NCBI RefSeq assembly: GCF_002592005.1
Contig: NZ_NVQF01000014.1
Location: 1-64,000, forward strand
DNA length: 64,000 nucleotides
Reading direction: 5' to 3'
Source of the DNA: Mycolicibacterium palauense
GTDB taxonomy: Bacteria > Actinomycetota > Actinomycetes > Mycobacteriales > Mycobacteriaceae
Under the pieces are notes generated by a model that worked only from the letters and a program-made list of their open reading frames with translations, was not told where the DNA came from and made no database searches. Of the stretch, positions 1 to 8,322 are shown in pieces. Each line of letters begins with the position of its first letter. The stretch's first letter is position 1. The position numbers and the translations under genes are program-made.

Positions 1-143
1 AGCCCACACCCCAGCCCACGCAGCCCCCGGGCGACACCCCGCCGGCGCCGCCGGACCCGGTGACCCCGCCGGACTGGCTGACTCAGATTCCGCAGATCCC
101 CGGCCTGCAACAGCTCCTGCCCGGGCAGGCTCCCGCCGAGTGA
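1..143 (+). CDS. C-terminal tail of a proline-rich protein (5' end outside window)
   Basis: The reading frame that is open from base 3 ends at TGA 141-143 and encodes about 46 residues. Roughly a third are proline, with PxxP-like stretches followed by a WLTQIPQIPGLQQLLPG segment. The composition matches the disordered proline-rich tails common on exported or cell-wall mycobacterial proteins, and codon use is typical of real genes here (G/C third positions). The next gene converges on it and ends 14 bp downstream. No domain is visible, so no function is assigned. Confidence 0.6.
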   Translation, partial: PTPQPTQPPGDTPPAPPDPVTPPDWLTQIPQIPGLQQLLPGQAPAE

Positions 144-156
144 ACCGCGGCGGCGC

Positions 157-1245
157 TCAGGGGGAGTGTCCGCCCTTGGCGAGCACCACCTTGGCCATCG
201 GGATCTGCATCTCCTCGGGCGCCGCGGCCAGCCTCGCGGCCAGCCGCTGCTGCAACTGCTCGGCGAACCGGACCGGGCGCCCCTCGTCGGGCCCGTCGTC
301 CAATGCGGCGGTCAGCGCGGGGAACACCGCTGCCCGGGCGAATCCGGCCCACCGCTCACCGAAGGCCTTCGCGTCGCCGTCGGCCCGGTACTGCGTCCAG
401 AACCGGTCGCCGGCGTCGAAGACCTCGAGGTGTTCGACGCTGAGGTTCTCGAAGCGCCCCTTGGGGGCGAACGGTGCCACGAAGTCCTTCTCCGAGCGCC
501 CGACGGTGGGAATCGACATCGCGCGCAGTTCCTCGGTGGTCAGGACCTTCTCGGTGACCAACTCGTCGAGGGCCGCCCTGAGACCGTCCAGCAGCGGGAT
601 CAGGCCGTACCCGCCGGACTCGTCGGCGCCGAGGGTGAGGACCACGAGCTTGCCGTGCGGTGACAGTTCGCGGCCCCGGAAGGCGATGAACTCGTGCCAG
701 TCCTCGGCGGCCTGCCGGCTGTAGGCGGCGCGGAGGTCCTCGTCGGTGCTCATCGAGGCGTGCACATGGTCTTCGACCGGGCCCGGTATCCGGCTCAACC
801 ACTGGATCGCCCAGGAACTCCAGCCCAGCTGCACACTGTCGGAGGGGAGGATCTGCTGATAGAAGGACCGCCCGACCGCCGAGCTGAACACCTTCGGATC
901 CTTGGCGAGGTAGCTGTCCGGGTCCTCGGCCAGGGTGTGGAACAGCGCGGTGAAGTCGTTTTCGGCGATGTCGGTGTGCGCGACCAGGATGGACTGCTCG
1001 GGCGGAATACGGGCACGCAGGCGGGCGATCGCGGCGCCGATCGGCAGCAGCGAGTTGTGCCCGTTGGAGGCGCCGTAGTCGGCGATGACGACCGGCTGCG
1101 GCGGTTTGGGCAGTGGGACCTCGTCGGCGGCCCGCTCGAAAAGTTCGATGGCGGGCCGCAATCCGGCCGCCTGCAGCCGCAGCGACGGGGTGTGGAAGAC
1201 GCTGCCGTGCGGTTCGGGCCGCACCACGATGCTCGACTCGGGCAC
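157..1245 (-). CDS. SABATH-type SAM-dependent carboxyl methyltransferase
   Basis: A 362-residue protein of the SABATH (Methyltransf_7) family, whose plant members methylate small-molecule carboxylates such as salicylate, jasmonate or farnesoate. The SAM-binding motif ADYGASNGHNS lies at residues 55-65, an acidic residue follows in AHTD (about 92), and the family signature SSWAIQWLSRIP is at about 143-154. I chose the GTG at 1245 because GGAAG sits just upstream; an upstream ATG would run through the LapA-like gene. It begins 2 bp after that gene stops, so the two are probably cotranscribed. The substrate is unknown; a carboxylated lipid or aromatic acid is an inference. Confidence 0.82.
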   Translation of the reverse strand: MPESSIVVRPEPHGSVFHTPSLRLQAAGLRPAIELFERAADEVPLPKPPQPVVIADYGASNGHNSLLPIGAAIARLRARIPPEQSILVAHTDIAENDFTALFHTLAEDPDSYLAKDPKVFSSAVGRSFYQQILPSDSVQLGWSSWAIQWLSRIPGPVEDHVHASMSTDEDLRAAYSRQAAEDWHEFIAFRGRELSPHGKLVVLTLGADESGGYGLIPLLDGLRAALDELVTEKVLTTEELRAMSIPTVGRSEKDFVAPFAPKGRFENLSVEHLEVFDAGDRFWTQYRADGDAKAFGERWAGFARAAVFPALTAALDDGPDEGRPVRFAEQLQQRLAARLAAAPEEMQIPMAKVVLAKGGHSP

Positions 1246-1247
1246 GG

Positions 1248-1487
1248 CTACTTCCGGCGTCGTCGGCCCAGCAGCAACCCCACCAGAATCCCCACCACGA
1301 GCATGACGGTCAGCACGAACCACATCGGCGATTCGACGGTGACCCACAGAATGTGAATACGCGGTCTGTCCCGGTTCTGGGCGATGAAGATGGCCGCCAG
1401 CGCGACCAGGACCAGGGCGACCCAGTACCGCACCGCGAAGCGCCGGACGGGGCCCGCCGTCGGCGACCCCGTCTCCTGTGCACTCAT
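1248..1487 (-). CDS. LapA-like (DUF1049) two-TM membrane protein
   Basis: A 79-residue protein with a hydrophilic N-terminus, a first membrane span at about 21-37, a short external loop containing NRDRPRIHILWVTVESP, a second span at about 55-73 and a basic tail GRRRRK. This is the usual layout of LapA/DUF1049 proteins, small inner-membrane proteins linked in other bacteria to envelope assembly. A very strong Shine-Dalgarno AAAGGAGG precedes ATG 1487. It is first in a two-gene unit with the SABATH methyltransferase. Its role in mycobacteria is not established. Confidence 0.78.
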   Translation of the reverse strand: MSAQETGSPTAGPVRRFAVRYWVALVLVALAAIFIAQNRDRPRIHILWVTVESPMWFVLTVMLVVGILVGLLLGRRRRK

Positions 1488-1587
1488 CGGAGAGCCTCCT
1501 TTCCCGGCATGTCGGTCTGGTTCCGACGGTAGTCGCCGTCCCGGCATGCCACCGTCCGAATGGTCGGCGGCACCGTTCTTGCCATGG

Positions 1588-1623
1588 TTGGCGGCGGAGT
1601 TGGCGGCACGGTTGGCGGCGCGC
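1588..1623. repeat. Three 12-bp direct repeats in divergent promoter region
   Basis: The 165-bp gap between the divergent LapA-like and SHOCT genes contains TTGGCGGC at 1588, 1600 and 1612, an exact 12-bp period with a variable 4-bp tail. It ends about 30 bp before the SHOCT start codon. It could be a regulator binding array or a short slipped-strand expansion; the sequence alone does not decide. Confidence 0.55.
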
Positions 1624-1652
1624 CGCGCCGGGCCCCGTGCGACACTTCGGGC

Positions 1653-2408
1653 ATGGCTGACCGGCGGACGGCGCCGCGGCTGCTGCTGGCCGTCGCCGTC
1701 GTGACGATGGTGCTCACGGGGATCGGGTTCGTGCTGACACTGGTCCTCAACGCGTTCGTGCTCGACAAGTACGACGCCTACGGCCAGGTGCCGATCCCGG
1801 GCAGGGCCAGCCTGCAGCTGCCCGCCGGCGAGGTGACGATCACGTTCCACGCCACGGCGATCGGCTACCCGTCGGGAGCCATGCCGATCCCGGACCTGCA
1901 GATGAGCCTGCAGGGACCCGACGGCGGCCACGACCCGCAGGTCACCGAGAGCATCGGTACCACGACCACGGTCAACAACGACATGCGTCGCCGGGTGTGG
2001 GTCGCCCAGGTTCCCCAACAGGGCACCTACGACGTCATCACCGACGGCAACGTGAGCGCCTTCCTCAACCCGACGCTGGCGTTCGGGCGCGGCAGCGACT
2101 ACGGGTCGTTGCCGTGGATCCTGGCCGCGGTGTTCGGGGTGGCGGTGCTCGACATGATCGTCGCGCTGGTTTGGCTCTCGCGCACCAAACGCCGGCCGCC
2201 GGTGGGCCTGGCGCCCAACCCCTTCGGCGGATCGGTGCGCGTCGGGGACCCGCCACCGCCGACCGCCACCCGGCGCGAGTCCGTCGTACCCAGCGATTCC
2301 GGGGTGCGTATCGAGCAACTCAAAACACTTGCCGCCCTGCGTGATTCGGGCGCGCTGACGCAGGAGGAGTTCGAGGCGGAGAAACGCCGGGTGCTCGGCG
2401 AGTCGTGA
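1653..2408 (+). CDS. Two-TM membrane protein with C-terminal SHOCT domain
   Basis: A 251-residue protein. A membrane span at about 8-33 is followed by an extracytoplasmic beta-rich domain (about 40-150), a second span at about 155-175, a proline-rich cytoplasmic linker and a C-terminal SHOCT motif (IEQLKTLAALRDSGALTQEEFEAEKRRVL). SHOCT is a short helical oligomerisation module often placed at the end of membrane proteins. I chose ATG 1653 because a hydrophobic span follows at once; the longer upstream extension is low-complexity Gly/Val/Ala encoded by the 12-bp repeats. Its stop lies in a palindrome shared with the converging MBL gene. Function unknown. Confidence 0.75.
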   Translation: MADRRTAPRLLLAVAVVTMVLTGIGFVLTLVLNAFVLDKYDAYGQVPIPGRASLQLPAGEVTITFHATAIGYPSGAMPIPDLQMSLQGPDGGHDPQVTESIGTTTTVNNDMRRRVWVAQVPQQGTYDVITDGNVSAFLNPTLAFGRGSDYGSLPWILAAVFGVAVLDMIVALVWLSRTKRRPPVGLAPNPFGGSVRVGDPPPPTATRRESVVPSDSGVRIEQLKTLAALRDSGALTQEEFEAEKRRVLGES

Positions 2409-2421
2409 GCCGCGCGGCTCA
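2406..2421. terminator. Perfect 16-bp palindrome joining two converging stop codons
   Basis: TGAGCCGCGCGGCTCA is a perfect palindrome whose ends are the TGA stops of the SHOCT gene (+) and the MBL gene (-). It would form a hairpin in either transcript and so could act as a compact bidirectional terminator. There is no U-tract, which is common for mycobacterial terminators. Confidence 0.55.
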
Positions 2422-3054
2422 GTGGCCCCTGGCCACCCACTCGTCGTAGTGCACGATCTCGTCGCCGATCTTCGTGGTGTCGCCGTGGCCGGTGTAGACC
2501 ACGGTGTCGGCCGGCAGCACACCGAGTTTGTCCTTGATCGAGCCGAGGATCGTCGGGAAGTCCGAGAACGACCGGCCGGTGGCGCCGGGGCCGCCCTGAA
2601 ACAGGGTGTCGCCGGAGAACAGCGCACCCAGCTCCGGGGCGTACAGGCACGTCGAGCCGGGGGAGTGTCCGGGGGTGGCGATCGCCCGCAGCTCGACGCC
2701 GTCGGCGGTGAGCACCTGCCCGTCGGACAGCGTCCGGTACGGCTTGCCGGGGTGGGTCATCTCCCAGAGCATCCCGTCGGCCGGGTTGAGCAGCACCGGC
2801 GCATCGAGGTCCGCCGAGAGCTGCGGCGCGACGGTGACGTGGTCGTTGTGGCCGTGCGTGCACACCACCGCCACCACGTGGCGGCCGCCGACGGCGTCCT
2901 CGATGGCCTTGGCGTCGTGGGCGGCGTCGATGACGATGACCTCCTTGTCGTCGCCCACGATCCAGATGTTGTTGTCGACGTCCCACGAGCCGCCGTCGAG
3001 TTCGAACTTCCCGCTGGTGACGACCCGCTCGATGCCGGGCTGCTTGTCGCTCAT
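2419..3054 (-). CDS. MBL-fold hydrolase linked to MscR (Rv2260-like)
   Basis: A 211-residue metallo-beta-lactamase-fold hydrolase. The metal motif THGHNDHV (HxHxDH) is near residue 67, a second histidine is in the TPGHSPGS segment, the bridging aspartate is in LFSGDTLF, and the last histidine is in YTGHGD. This is the glyoxalase-II-like subgroup that cleaves thioesters of low-molecular-weight thiols. It lies downstream of mscR on the same strand, so a role on S-formyl-mycothiol or another mycothiol thioester is a reasonable inference. Start ATG 3054 has GGAGG six bases upstream and overlaps the stop of the last mini-ORF in the spacer. Confidence 0.85.
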   Translation of the reverse strand: MSDKQPGIERVVTSGKFELDGGSWDVDNNIWIVGDDKEVIVIDAAHDAKAIEDAVGGRHVVAVVCTHGHNDHVTVAPQLSADLDAPVLLNPADGMLWEMTHPGKPYRTLSDGQVLTADGVELRAIATPGHSPGSTCLYAPELGALFSGDTLFQGGPGATGRSFSDFPTILGSIKDKLGVLPADTVVYTGHGDTTKIGDEIVHYDEWVARGH

Positions 3055-3152
3055 CGGTTTCCTCCGTTCTTCGCGCAAGCGCTCATCACTGCCTCCGGTT
3101 CTTCGCGCAAGCGCTCATCACTGCCTCCGGTTCTTCGCGCAAGCGCTCATCA
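3051..3152 (-). repeat. MIRU-like 32-bp tandem repeat carrying three coupled mini-ORFs
   Basis: The unit containing TTCTTCGCGCAAGCGCTCAT repeats at 3067, 3099 and 3131 (32-bp period). Read on the minus strand it makes a chain of tiny ORFs. The mscR stop overlaps the first ATG (TGATG, 3152-3148). [10 protein letters not shown] is encoded at 3150-3118 and again at 3118-3086, each TGA overlapping the next ATG. MSACAKNGGNR (3086-3051) ends in a TGA overlapping the MBL start. Each unit carries GGAGG 5-6 nt before the following ATG. This matches the known architecture of mycobacterial interspersed repetitive units, which preserve translational coupling between genes. Whether the peptides matter is unknown. 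Confidence 0.8.
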
Positions 3153-4235
3153 CAACACCACCACCGAGCGCAGCACCTCGCCGCCGTGCATCTTGTGGAA
3201 CGCGCTCTCGATCTCGTCGAGTCCGATGCGTTCGCTGACGAACTTCTCCAGCGGCAGCCGGCCCTGCAGGTACAGGCTGACCAGGGTGGGGAAGTCGCGT
3301 TCGGGCAGGCAGTCGCCGTACCACGAGCTCTTCAGCGAGCCGCCGCGGGAGAAGAAGTCCACCAACGGCATCTCCAGGGTCATGTCGGGGGTCGGGACGC
3401 CGACCAGCACCACGGTGCCGGCCAGGTCGCGGGCGTAGAACGCCTGCTTCCAGGTCTCCGGACGCCCGACCGCGTCGATGACGACGTCGGCTCCGAAGCC
3501 GTCGGTGAGGTCCTGAATGGTGGCCACCGGGTCGAGTTCACGGGCGTTGACGGTGTGCGTGGCGCCGAAGTCGCGGGCCCACGCCAGCTTCGTGTTGTCG
3601 GTGTCGACGGCGATGATGCGCTTGGCGCCCACCAGCGCGGCCCCGGCGATCGCGGCGTCGCCGACGCCGCCGCAGCCGATCACGGCCACGGTGTCGTCGC
3701 GGCCGACCGCCCCGGTGTTGACCGCCGCGCCCAGACCGGCCATCACCCCGCAGCCCAGCAGGCCGGCCACCGCCGGGTCGGCATCGCGGTCGACCTTGGT
3801 GCACTGTCCCTCGTGCACCAGGGTCTTGTCGGCGAACGCGCCGATGCCCAGCGCCGGGGTCAGCTCGGTGCCGTCGGTCAGCGTCATCTTCTGGGTGGCG
3901 TTGAAGGTGTCGAAGCAGTACCAGGGCCGGCCGCGTTTGCAGGCGCGGCACTGCCCGCACACCGCGCGCCAGTTGAGTACCACGAAGTCGCCGGGCTCCA
4001 CGTTGGTCACGCCCGCGCCGACGGCCTCCACGGTGCCGGCGGCCTCATGACCCAGCAGGAACGGGTACTCGTCGTTGATGCCGCCCTCGCGGTATGTCAG
4101 GTCGGTGTGGCACACCCCGCAGGCGATGATGTCGACCACCACCTCGCCGGGCCCGGGGTCCGGGATGACGATGTCCACGACCTCGACCGGGTCGCCCTTC
4201 TTCCGAGAGATCACTCCGCGCACTGTCTGGCTCAT
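3150..4235 (-). CDS. mscR: Mycothiol-dependent formaldehyde dehydrogenase / S-nitrosomycothiol reductase
   Basis: A 361-residue zinc-dependent alcohol dehydrogenase, the same length as M. tuberculosis MscR. Catalytic zinc ligands are Cys42 (GVCHTDL) and His63 (LLGHEAAG). The structural-zinc cysteines are in [15 protein letters not shown], and the NAD-binding loop is GCGGVG near residue 185. The enzyme oxidises S-hydroxymethyl-mycothiol to S-formyl-mycothiol and reduces S-nitrosomycothiol, so it detoxifies formaldehyde and nitric oxide in the cytoplasm. No Shine-Dalgarno precedes ATG 4235, but TAGGGT lies 7 nt upstream, suggesting a leaderless mRNA. The MBL hydrolase follows through the coupled mini-ORFs, and a LuxR-type regulator is divergent. 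Confidence 0.93.
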   Translation of the reverse strand: MSQTVRGVISRKKGDPVEVVDIVIPDPGPGEVVVDIIACGVCHTDLTYREGGINDEYPFLLGHEAAGTVEAVGAGVTNVEPGDFVVLNWRAVCGQCRACKRGRPWYCFDTFNATQKMTLTDGTELTPALGIGAFADKTLVHEGQCTKVDRDADPAVAGLLGCGVMAGLGAAVNTGAVGRDDTVAVIGCGGVGDAAIAGAALVGAKRIIAVDTDNTKLAWARDFGATHTVNARELDPVATIQDLTDGFGADVVIDAVGRPETWKQAFYARDLAGTVVLVGVPTPDMTLEMPLVDFFSRGGSLKSSWYGDCLPERDFPTLVSLYLQGRLPLEKFVSERIGLDEIESAFHKMHGGEVLRSVVVL

Positions 4236-4394
4236 GCTGGAAACCCTATCGTCTGCGCGGCCCGCGCAGGATCCGGACGAACGGCGCTTCACCGCGCCCG
4301 GCGCCGGGTTGCGGACGGTTTCGGTGGCCGGGGAAAAGTGGCAGGCTGAGGGACATAACCGGGGGAGTTCTGCGCCCCACCCCACGGACCTGAA

Positions 4395-6044
4395 GTGGCC
4401 GACATGAACAGCACCGACATCCTCACCGATACCGCCACCGTCGAACTCCTGCTGGCCGCGCGCTCGGCACACGACGACCGCAACTGGCGGGCCGCCTACG
4501 ACGCCTTCACCCGGGCGGGCGGGCGCGGTCCGCTGAGCACCGACGATCTCGACGCGATGGCGATGGCGGCCTGGCGGGTCGGCAACGTGCGCGAGGCGGT
4601 GCGGCTCTCCGAGCTGGTGTTCACCCGGCTGACCCGGACCGATCCGGTCGCCGCGGCGATGAAGGCCGTCGAACTCGGCCTGGCGTGGCTGACCCGCGGC
4701 GACCTCAACATCGGCCGGGGCTGGATGAACCGGGCCCGCCGGCTGCTGGAGGGCGCGCCCGAGAGCCCCGCCCACGGCTACCTGGCCTACCTCGACGCCG
4801 TGATGGCGGCGATGGAACAGGACGCCGAGGCCCTCGGCTCCTCCACCCGCACTCTGCGCGGCGTGGCCGAACGCACGGAGGTGCCCGCCTTGACCGCGCT
4901 GGGGCTGGTCGCCGAGGGGCTGCACGCGTTGTTCGACGACCGGCTGGCCGACGCCTACGGGCTGATCGACGAGGCCATGCTGCCGGTGCTGGCCGACCAG
5001 GTGCCCGTCGAGTGGGCCGGCGACATCTACTGCATCGTGCTCTACCACTGCCACCGGCTGGCCGACGTGCCGCGGATGCGGGCCTGGACGGAGTCGATGG
5101 AACGCTGGTGCGGGCTGTCGGGGTCGGTGGCCTACGGCGGGGTCTGCGATGTGCACCGGCTGCAGGTGGTGGCCGCCACCGAGGACTACCAGCATCTCGA
5201 GGAGCGCCTCGCCGACGCCAGCCGCCGCCTGGAGGATGTCAACAACTGGGCGGCCGCCGAGGGCTATTACCAGCTCGGCGAGGTGTGCCGGCTGCGCGGT
5301 GACGCCGAGGGCGCGGCCGCGGCGTTCGCCAAGGCCCGCAGCCTGGGCGCCGACCCGCAGCCCGGCGAGGCGCTGCTGCGCTGCAGCCAGGGTGACAAGC
5401 AGGCCGCGTGGGCCGGCCTGCGGGTGGCGCTGGCCGGCGAATCCGGGGTGGGGCGGATGCGCCTGCTGCGGGCGGCCGTCGACGTGGCGCTGGCCCGAGA
5501 CAGTCTCGACGAGGCCGAGCTGTACTGCGCCGAACTGGAGGAGGGCGCGCGGGCGCGCCCGACGCCGGGGTTCCGGGCCTGGGCCGCCCACACCCGCGGG
5601 GCGCTGCTGGTCCGTCGCGGACGGCACGCCGACGCGCTGGACGCGCTGCACACTGCGCTGCGGGAGTACCGGAACCAGCAGGCCCGCTACGAGACCGCGC
5701 AGGTCTACGAATGGATGGCGTTGGCGCACAAGGGTTTGGGTGACACCGTCTCGGCCTCTGCGGACTCGGCGACCGCCGAGGCGATCTACCGCCAGCTGGG
5801 CGTGGAGGCGCCGCTGACCTGCGGTGACCCGACCCCCGGCGGTCTGACCAAACGCGAGGTGGACGTGCTGCGCCACATCGCGGTCGGCGCGACCAACCGG
5901 GAGGTCGCCCAGGAGTTGGTGATCAGCGAGAAGACCGTCGGGCGTCATCTGGCCAACATCTACGACAAGCTCGGCGTATCGTCGCGCACCGCGGCCGTCG
6001 CCTGGGCCTTCCAGAACATCGGCGACCAGCTGGACATGCGCTGA
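4395..6044 (+). CDS. Large LuxR-family regulator with TPR-like N-terminus
   Basis: A 549-residue protein. Residues about 20-470 are all-alpha, with repeated Ala/Leu-rich helix pairs resembling TPRs (for example [29 protein letters not shown]). The C-terminal 65 residues form a LuxR/GerE DNA-binding domain ([42 protein letters not shown]). No P-loop ATPase domain is seen, unlike LAL/MalT regulators. GTG 4395 or ATG 4404 may be the start; neither has a strong Shine-Dalgarno. It diverges from mscR across a 159-bp gap and is followed by a methyltransferase, so it may control either; this is inferred from position only. Confidence 0.82.
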   Translation: MADMNSTDILTDTATVELLLAARSAHDDRNWRAAYDAFTRAGGRGPLSTDDLDAMAMAAWRVGNVREAVRLSELVFTRLTRTDPVAAAMKAVELGLAWLTRGDLNIGRGWMNRARRLLEGAPESPAHGYLAYLDAVMAAMEQDAEALGSSTRTLRGVAERTEVPALTALGLVAEGLHALFDDRLADAYGLIDEAMLPVLADQVPVEWAGDIYCIVLYHCHRLADVPRMRAWTESMERWCGLSGSVAYGGVCDVHRLQVVAATEDYQHLEERLADASRRLEDVNNWAAAEGYYQLGEVCRLRGDAEGAAAAFAKARSLGADPQPGEALLRCSQGDKQAAWAGLRVALAGESGVGRMRLLRAAVDVALARDSLDEAELYCAELEEGARARPTPGFRAWAAHTRGALLVRRGRHADALDALHTALREYRNQQARYETAQVYEWMALAHKGLGDTVSASADSATAEAIYRQLGVEAPLTCGDPTPGGLTKREVDVLRHIAVGATNREVAQELVISEKTVGRHLANIYDKLGVSSRTAAVAWAFQNIGDQLDMR

Positions 6045-6193
6045 TACGGCTTCTGCAGCATTCACCCCATCGGGCTCGCGCCGACGCGCGGCGAAAATGC
6101 ATCATCTGCCCGATGAGCCGCCGGCCGTGCGCGCCGTAGCGTCGATATCCATGGCGGGCGACGGTGCCCGCACCGACACAGGAGTGCACACCA

Positions 6194-7330
6194 ATGACAA
6201 CCGTCACCGGATTCGACGAGGAAACCGATTCCGCGGCCGGCGAATCGGTCGAGGAGTTCGCCGGGCGCCTGCTGGAGGCCATCGACGCCGCCAGCGTGGC
6301 GATCCTGATCAGCATCGGTCACCAGACCGGGCTCTTCGACACCATGTCGCAGCTGCCGCCGGCGACCAGCGGCCAGATCGCCGACGCGGCAGGGCTCGAC
6401 GAACGCTATGTACGGGAATGGCTGGGCGGGATGGTGACCGGCCGGGTGATCGACTACCACCCGGTGGATGCGGCCCCCGAGAAGTCCACGTACGTGTTAC
6501 CGGCGCACCGGGCCGCGGTGCTGACCCGCGCCGCGGGACCCGACAACCTGGCCCGGGTGGCGCAGTTCATCCCGCTGGTGGGCGAGATCGAGCAGAAGAT
6601 CATCGGCTGCTTCCACGACGGCGGCGGGCTGCCCTACACCGAGTACCCCCGCTTCCACGCGCTGATGGCCGAGGAGAGCGGCGAGGTCTTCGACGCCGCC
6701 CTGGTCGACGTGATCCTGCCGCTGGCCGAGGGGCTTCCGGAGCTGTTGCGTGCCGGTGCCGACGTCGCCGACTGGGGCTGCGGCAGTGGGCACGCGATCA
6801 ACGTCATGGCCCGGGCCTTTCCGGGGAGCCGCTTCACCGGGATCGACTTCTCGGCCGACGCGGTGGCCACCGGTATCGCCGAGGCCGGCCGGCTGGGCCT
6901 GACCAACGCGAGTTTCCTGCAGCGCGACGTCGCCGAACTCGACACCGCCGAGGTCCACGAGGCCTGGGACGTCATCACCGCCTTCGACAGCATCCACGAC
7001 CAGGCTCATCCGGGGCGGGTGCTGTCCAACATCCACCGGGCGTTGCGTCCCGGCGGGGTGTTCCTGATGGTCGACATCAAGGCCTCCAGCCGACTCGAGG
7101 AGAACGTGGGCGCGCCGCTGAGCACCTACCTGTACACGGTGTCGACGATGCACTGCATGTCGGTGTCGCTGTCGGCGGGCGGCGACGGGCTGGGCACCGT
7201 CTGGGGCCGCCAGCTGGCCACCCGGATGCTCGGCGAGGCCGGGTTCGGCGACGTCACCGTGGCCGAGATCGAATCGGATCCCCTGAACAACTACTACATC
7301 GCCCGCAAGACCGCCCGCACGGCACGCTGA
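6194..7330 (+). CDS. Class I SAM methyltransferase with N-terminal winged-helix (Rv2258c-like)
   Basis: A 378-residue protein. The N-terminal part (about 25-110) looks like the winged-helix dimerisation domain of O-methyltransferases ([23 protein letters not shown]). The Rossmann core begins with motif [13 protein letters not shown] at about 193-204, then GIDFSADAV, and a post-motif [11 protein letters not shown]. This matches Rv2258c, described as a SAM methyltransferase or regulatory protein. GGAG at 6181-6184 lies nine bases before ATG 6194. It is the first gene of a rightward run and ends just before a perfect palindrome. The substrate is unknown. Confidence 0.82.
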   Translation: MTTVTGFDEETDSAAGESVEEFAGRLLEAIDAASVAILISIGHQTGLFDTMSQLPPATSGQIADAAGLDERYVREWLGGMVTGRVIDYHPVDAAPEKSTYVLPAHRAAVLTRAAGPDNLARVAQFIPLVGEIEQKIIGCFHDGGGLPYTEYPRFHALMAEESGEVFDAALVDVILPLAEGLPELLRAGADVADWGCGSGHAINVMARAFPGSRFTGIDFSADAVATGIAEAGRLGLTNASFLQRDVAELDTAEVHEAWDVITAFDSIHDQAHPGRVLSNIHRALRPGGVFLMVDIKASSRLEENVGAPLSTYLYTVSTMHCMSVSLSAGGDGLGTVWGRQLATRMLGEAGFGDVTVAEIESDPLNNYYIARKTARTAR

Positions 7331-7337
7331 GCCCGCA

Positions 7338-7359
7338 CTCTGGGGCCCGGGCCCCAGAG
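7338..7359. terminator. Perfect 22-bp palindrome after the methyltransferase gene
   Basis: The palindrome has arms CTCTGGGGCCC and GGGCCCCAGAG with no mismatch, starting 8 bp after the methyltransferase TGA and ending 24 bp before the next start codon. A hairpin of this strength between two same-strand genes is best read as an intrinsic terminator without a U-tract; an operator is an alternative. The TAGGGT promoter element of the next gene follows at 7369. Confidence 0.6.
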
Positions 7360-7382
7360 CCGGCAGGCTAGGGTCGGGCGCC

Positions 7383-8207
7383 ATGGGCGCACTCGACCTG
7401 CTCGATGACTGGCCGGTGCCGGCCGCCGCGGCCGCGGTGGTCGGCACCGCCGGCGTGCTGGCCACCCACGGTGACACCGCTCGCCGCTTCGCGCTGGCCT
7501 CGGTCACCAAGCCACTGGTGGCGCGGGCGATGCAGGTCGGTGTGGAGGAGGGCGCGGTCGAACTCGACACCCCCGCGGGCCCGCCCGGGTCGACGGTGCG
7601 CCATCTGCTGGCCCACGCCTCCGGGCTGGCGATGCACGAGGCGAAGGTGATGGCCAGGCCGGGGACCCGGCGGATCTACTCCAACTACGGCTTCCGGGTG
7701 GCCGCCGAGGCCCTGCAGGAGGCCGCCGGCATCGACTTCGGCCGCTACCTCGCCGAGGCGGTGTTCGCCCCGCTGGGAATGACGTCCTCGGCGCTGGACG
7801 GGGGAGCGGCCACGGCCGGCTACGGCGCCGAATCCACGGTGGCCGACCTGGCGGCATTCGCCGGTGATCTGCTCTCGCCGGCCACCGTGTCGCCCCAGCT
7901 GCACGCCGAGGCCACCTCGGTGCAGTTCCCCGGCCTCGACGGCGTGCTGCCCGGTTACGGGGTGCAGCGGCCCAACGACTGGGGGCTGGGCTTCGAGATC
8001 AGGGCGGCCAAGTCGCCGCACTGGACGGGGTCGGCCAACTCGGCGCGGACCTTCGGGCATTTCGGCCAGTCGGGCACGTTCCTGTGGGTGGATCCGCAGG
8101 CCGAGTTGGCGCTGGTGGTGCTCACCGACCGGGACTTCGGGGAGTGGGCGCTCCCGCTGTGGCCGGCAATCTCTGATGAAGTCCTGAGAGAATTCGGCGC
8201 ACAGTAG
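7383..8207 (+). CDS. Serine beta-lactamase-fold hydrolase (Rv2257c-like)
   Basis: A 274-residue class C beta-lactamase/esterase-like protein. The nucleophile motif SxxK is S40-V-T-K43, the second motif is Y99-S-N101, and the third is HFGQSGT near residue 222 in place of KTG. These are the active-site motifs of low-molecular-weight penicillin-binding proteins and EstB-type esterases. No signal peptide is seen, so it is probably cytoplasmic and more likely an esterase than a drug-inactivating lactamase. There is no Shine-Dalgarno; TAGGGT at 7369-7374 lies eight bases before ATG 7383, suggesting leaderless expression. Length and position match Rv2257c. Confidence 0.83.
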   Translation: MGALDLLDDWPVPAAAAAVVGTAGVLATHGDTARRFALASVTKPLVARAMQVGVEEGAVELDTPAGPPGSTVRHLLAHASGLAMHEAKVMARPGTRRIYSNYGFRVAAEALQEAAGIDFGRYLAEAVFAPLGMTSSALDGGAATAGYGAESTVADLAAFAGDLLSPATVSPQLHAEATSVQFPGLDGVLPGYGVQRPNDWGLGFEIRAAKSPHWTGSANSARTFGHFGQSGTFLWVDPQAELALVVLTDRDFGEWALPLWPAISDEVLREFGAQ

Positions 8208-8322
8208 CGCAACAGCCGCCTCACAGGGCACAATAGACACGCACGACACACACGTTTGTGATCCTGGCTCGGATCGATCGAGGTCGTTGGGGAAGACGTC
8301 CCTCGTCGATTGAAGGAGCATC

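Noticed and set aside
140..1356. Long plus-strand open frames over the SABATH and LapA-like genes
   Set aside because: They are rich in Arg, Pro and Gly, lack domain signatures and lie opposite clear genes; high GC removes stop codons from shadow frames.
3051..3152. CRISPR-like array
   Set aside because: The 32-bp units are adjacent with no unique spacers and no cas genes are present; the mini-ORF coupling explains the structure better.
4289..6065. Very long N-terminal extension of the mscR frame
   Set aside because: The conserved protein starts at ATG 4235 with [13 protein letters not shown]; the upstream residues are shadow of the LuxR-type gene.
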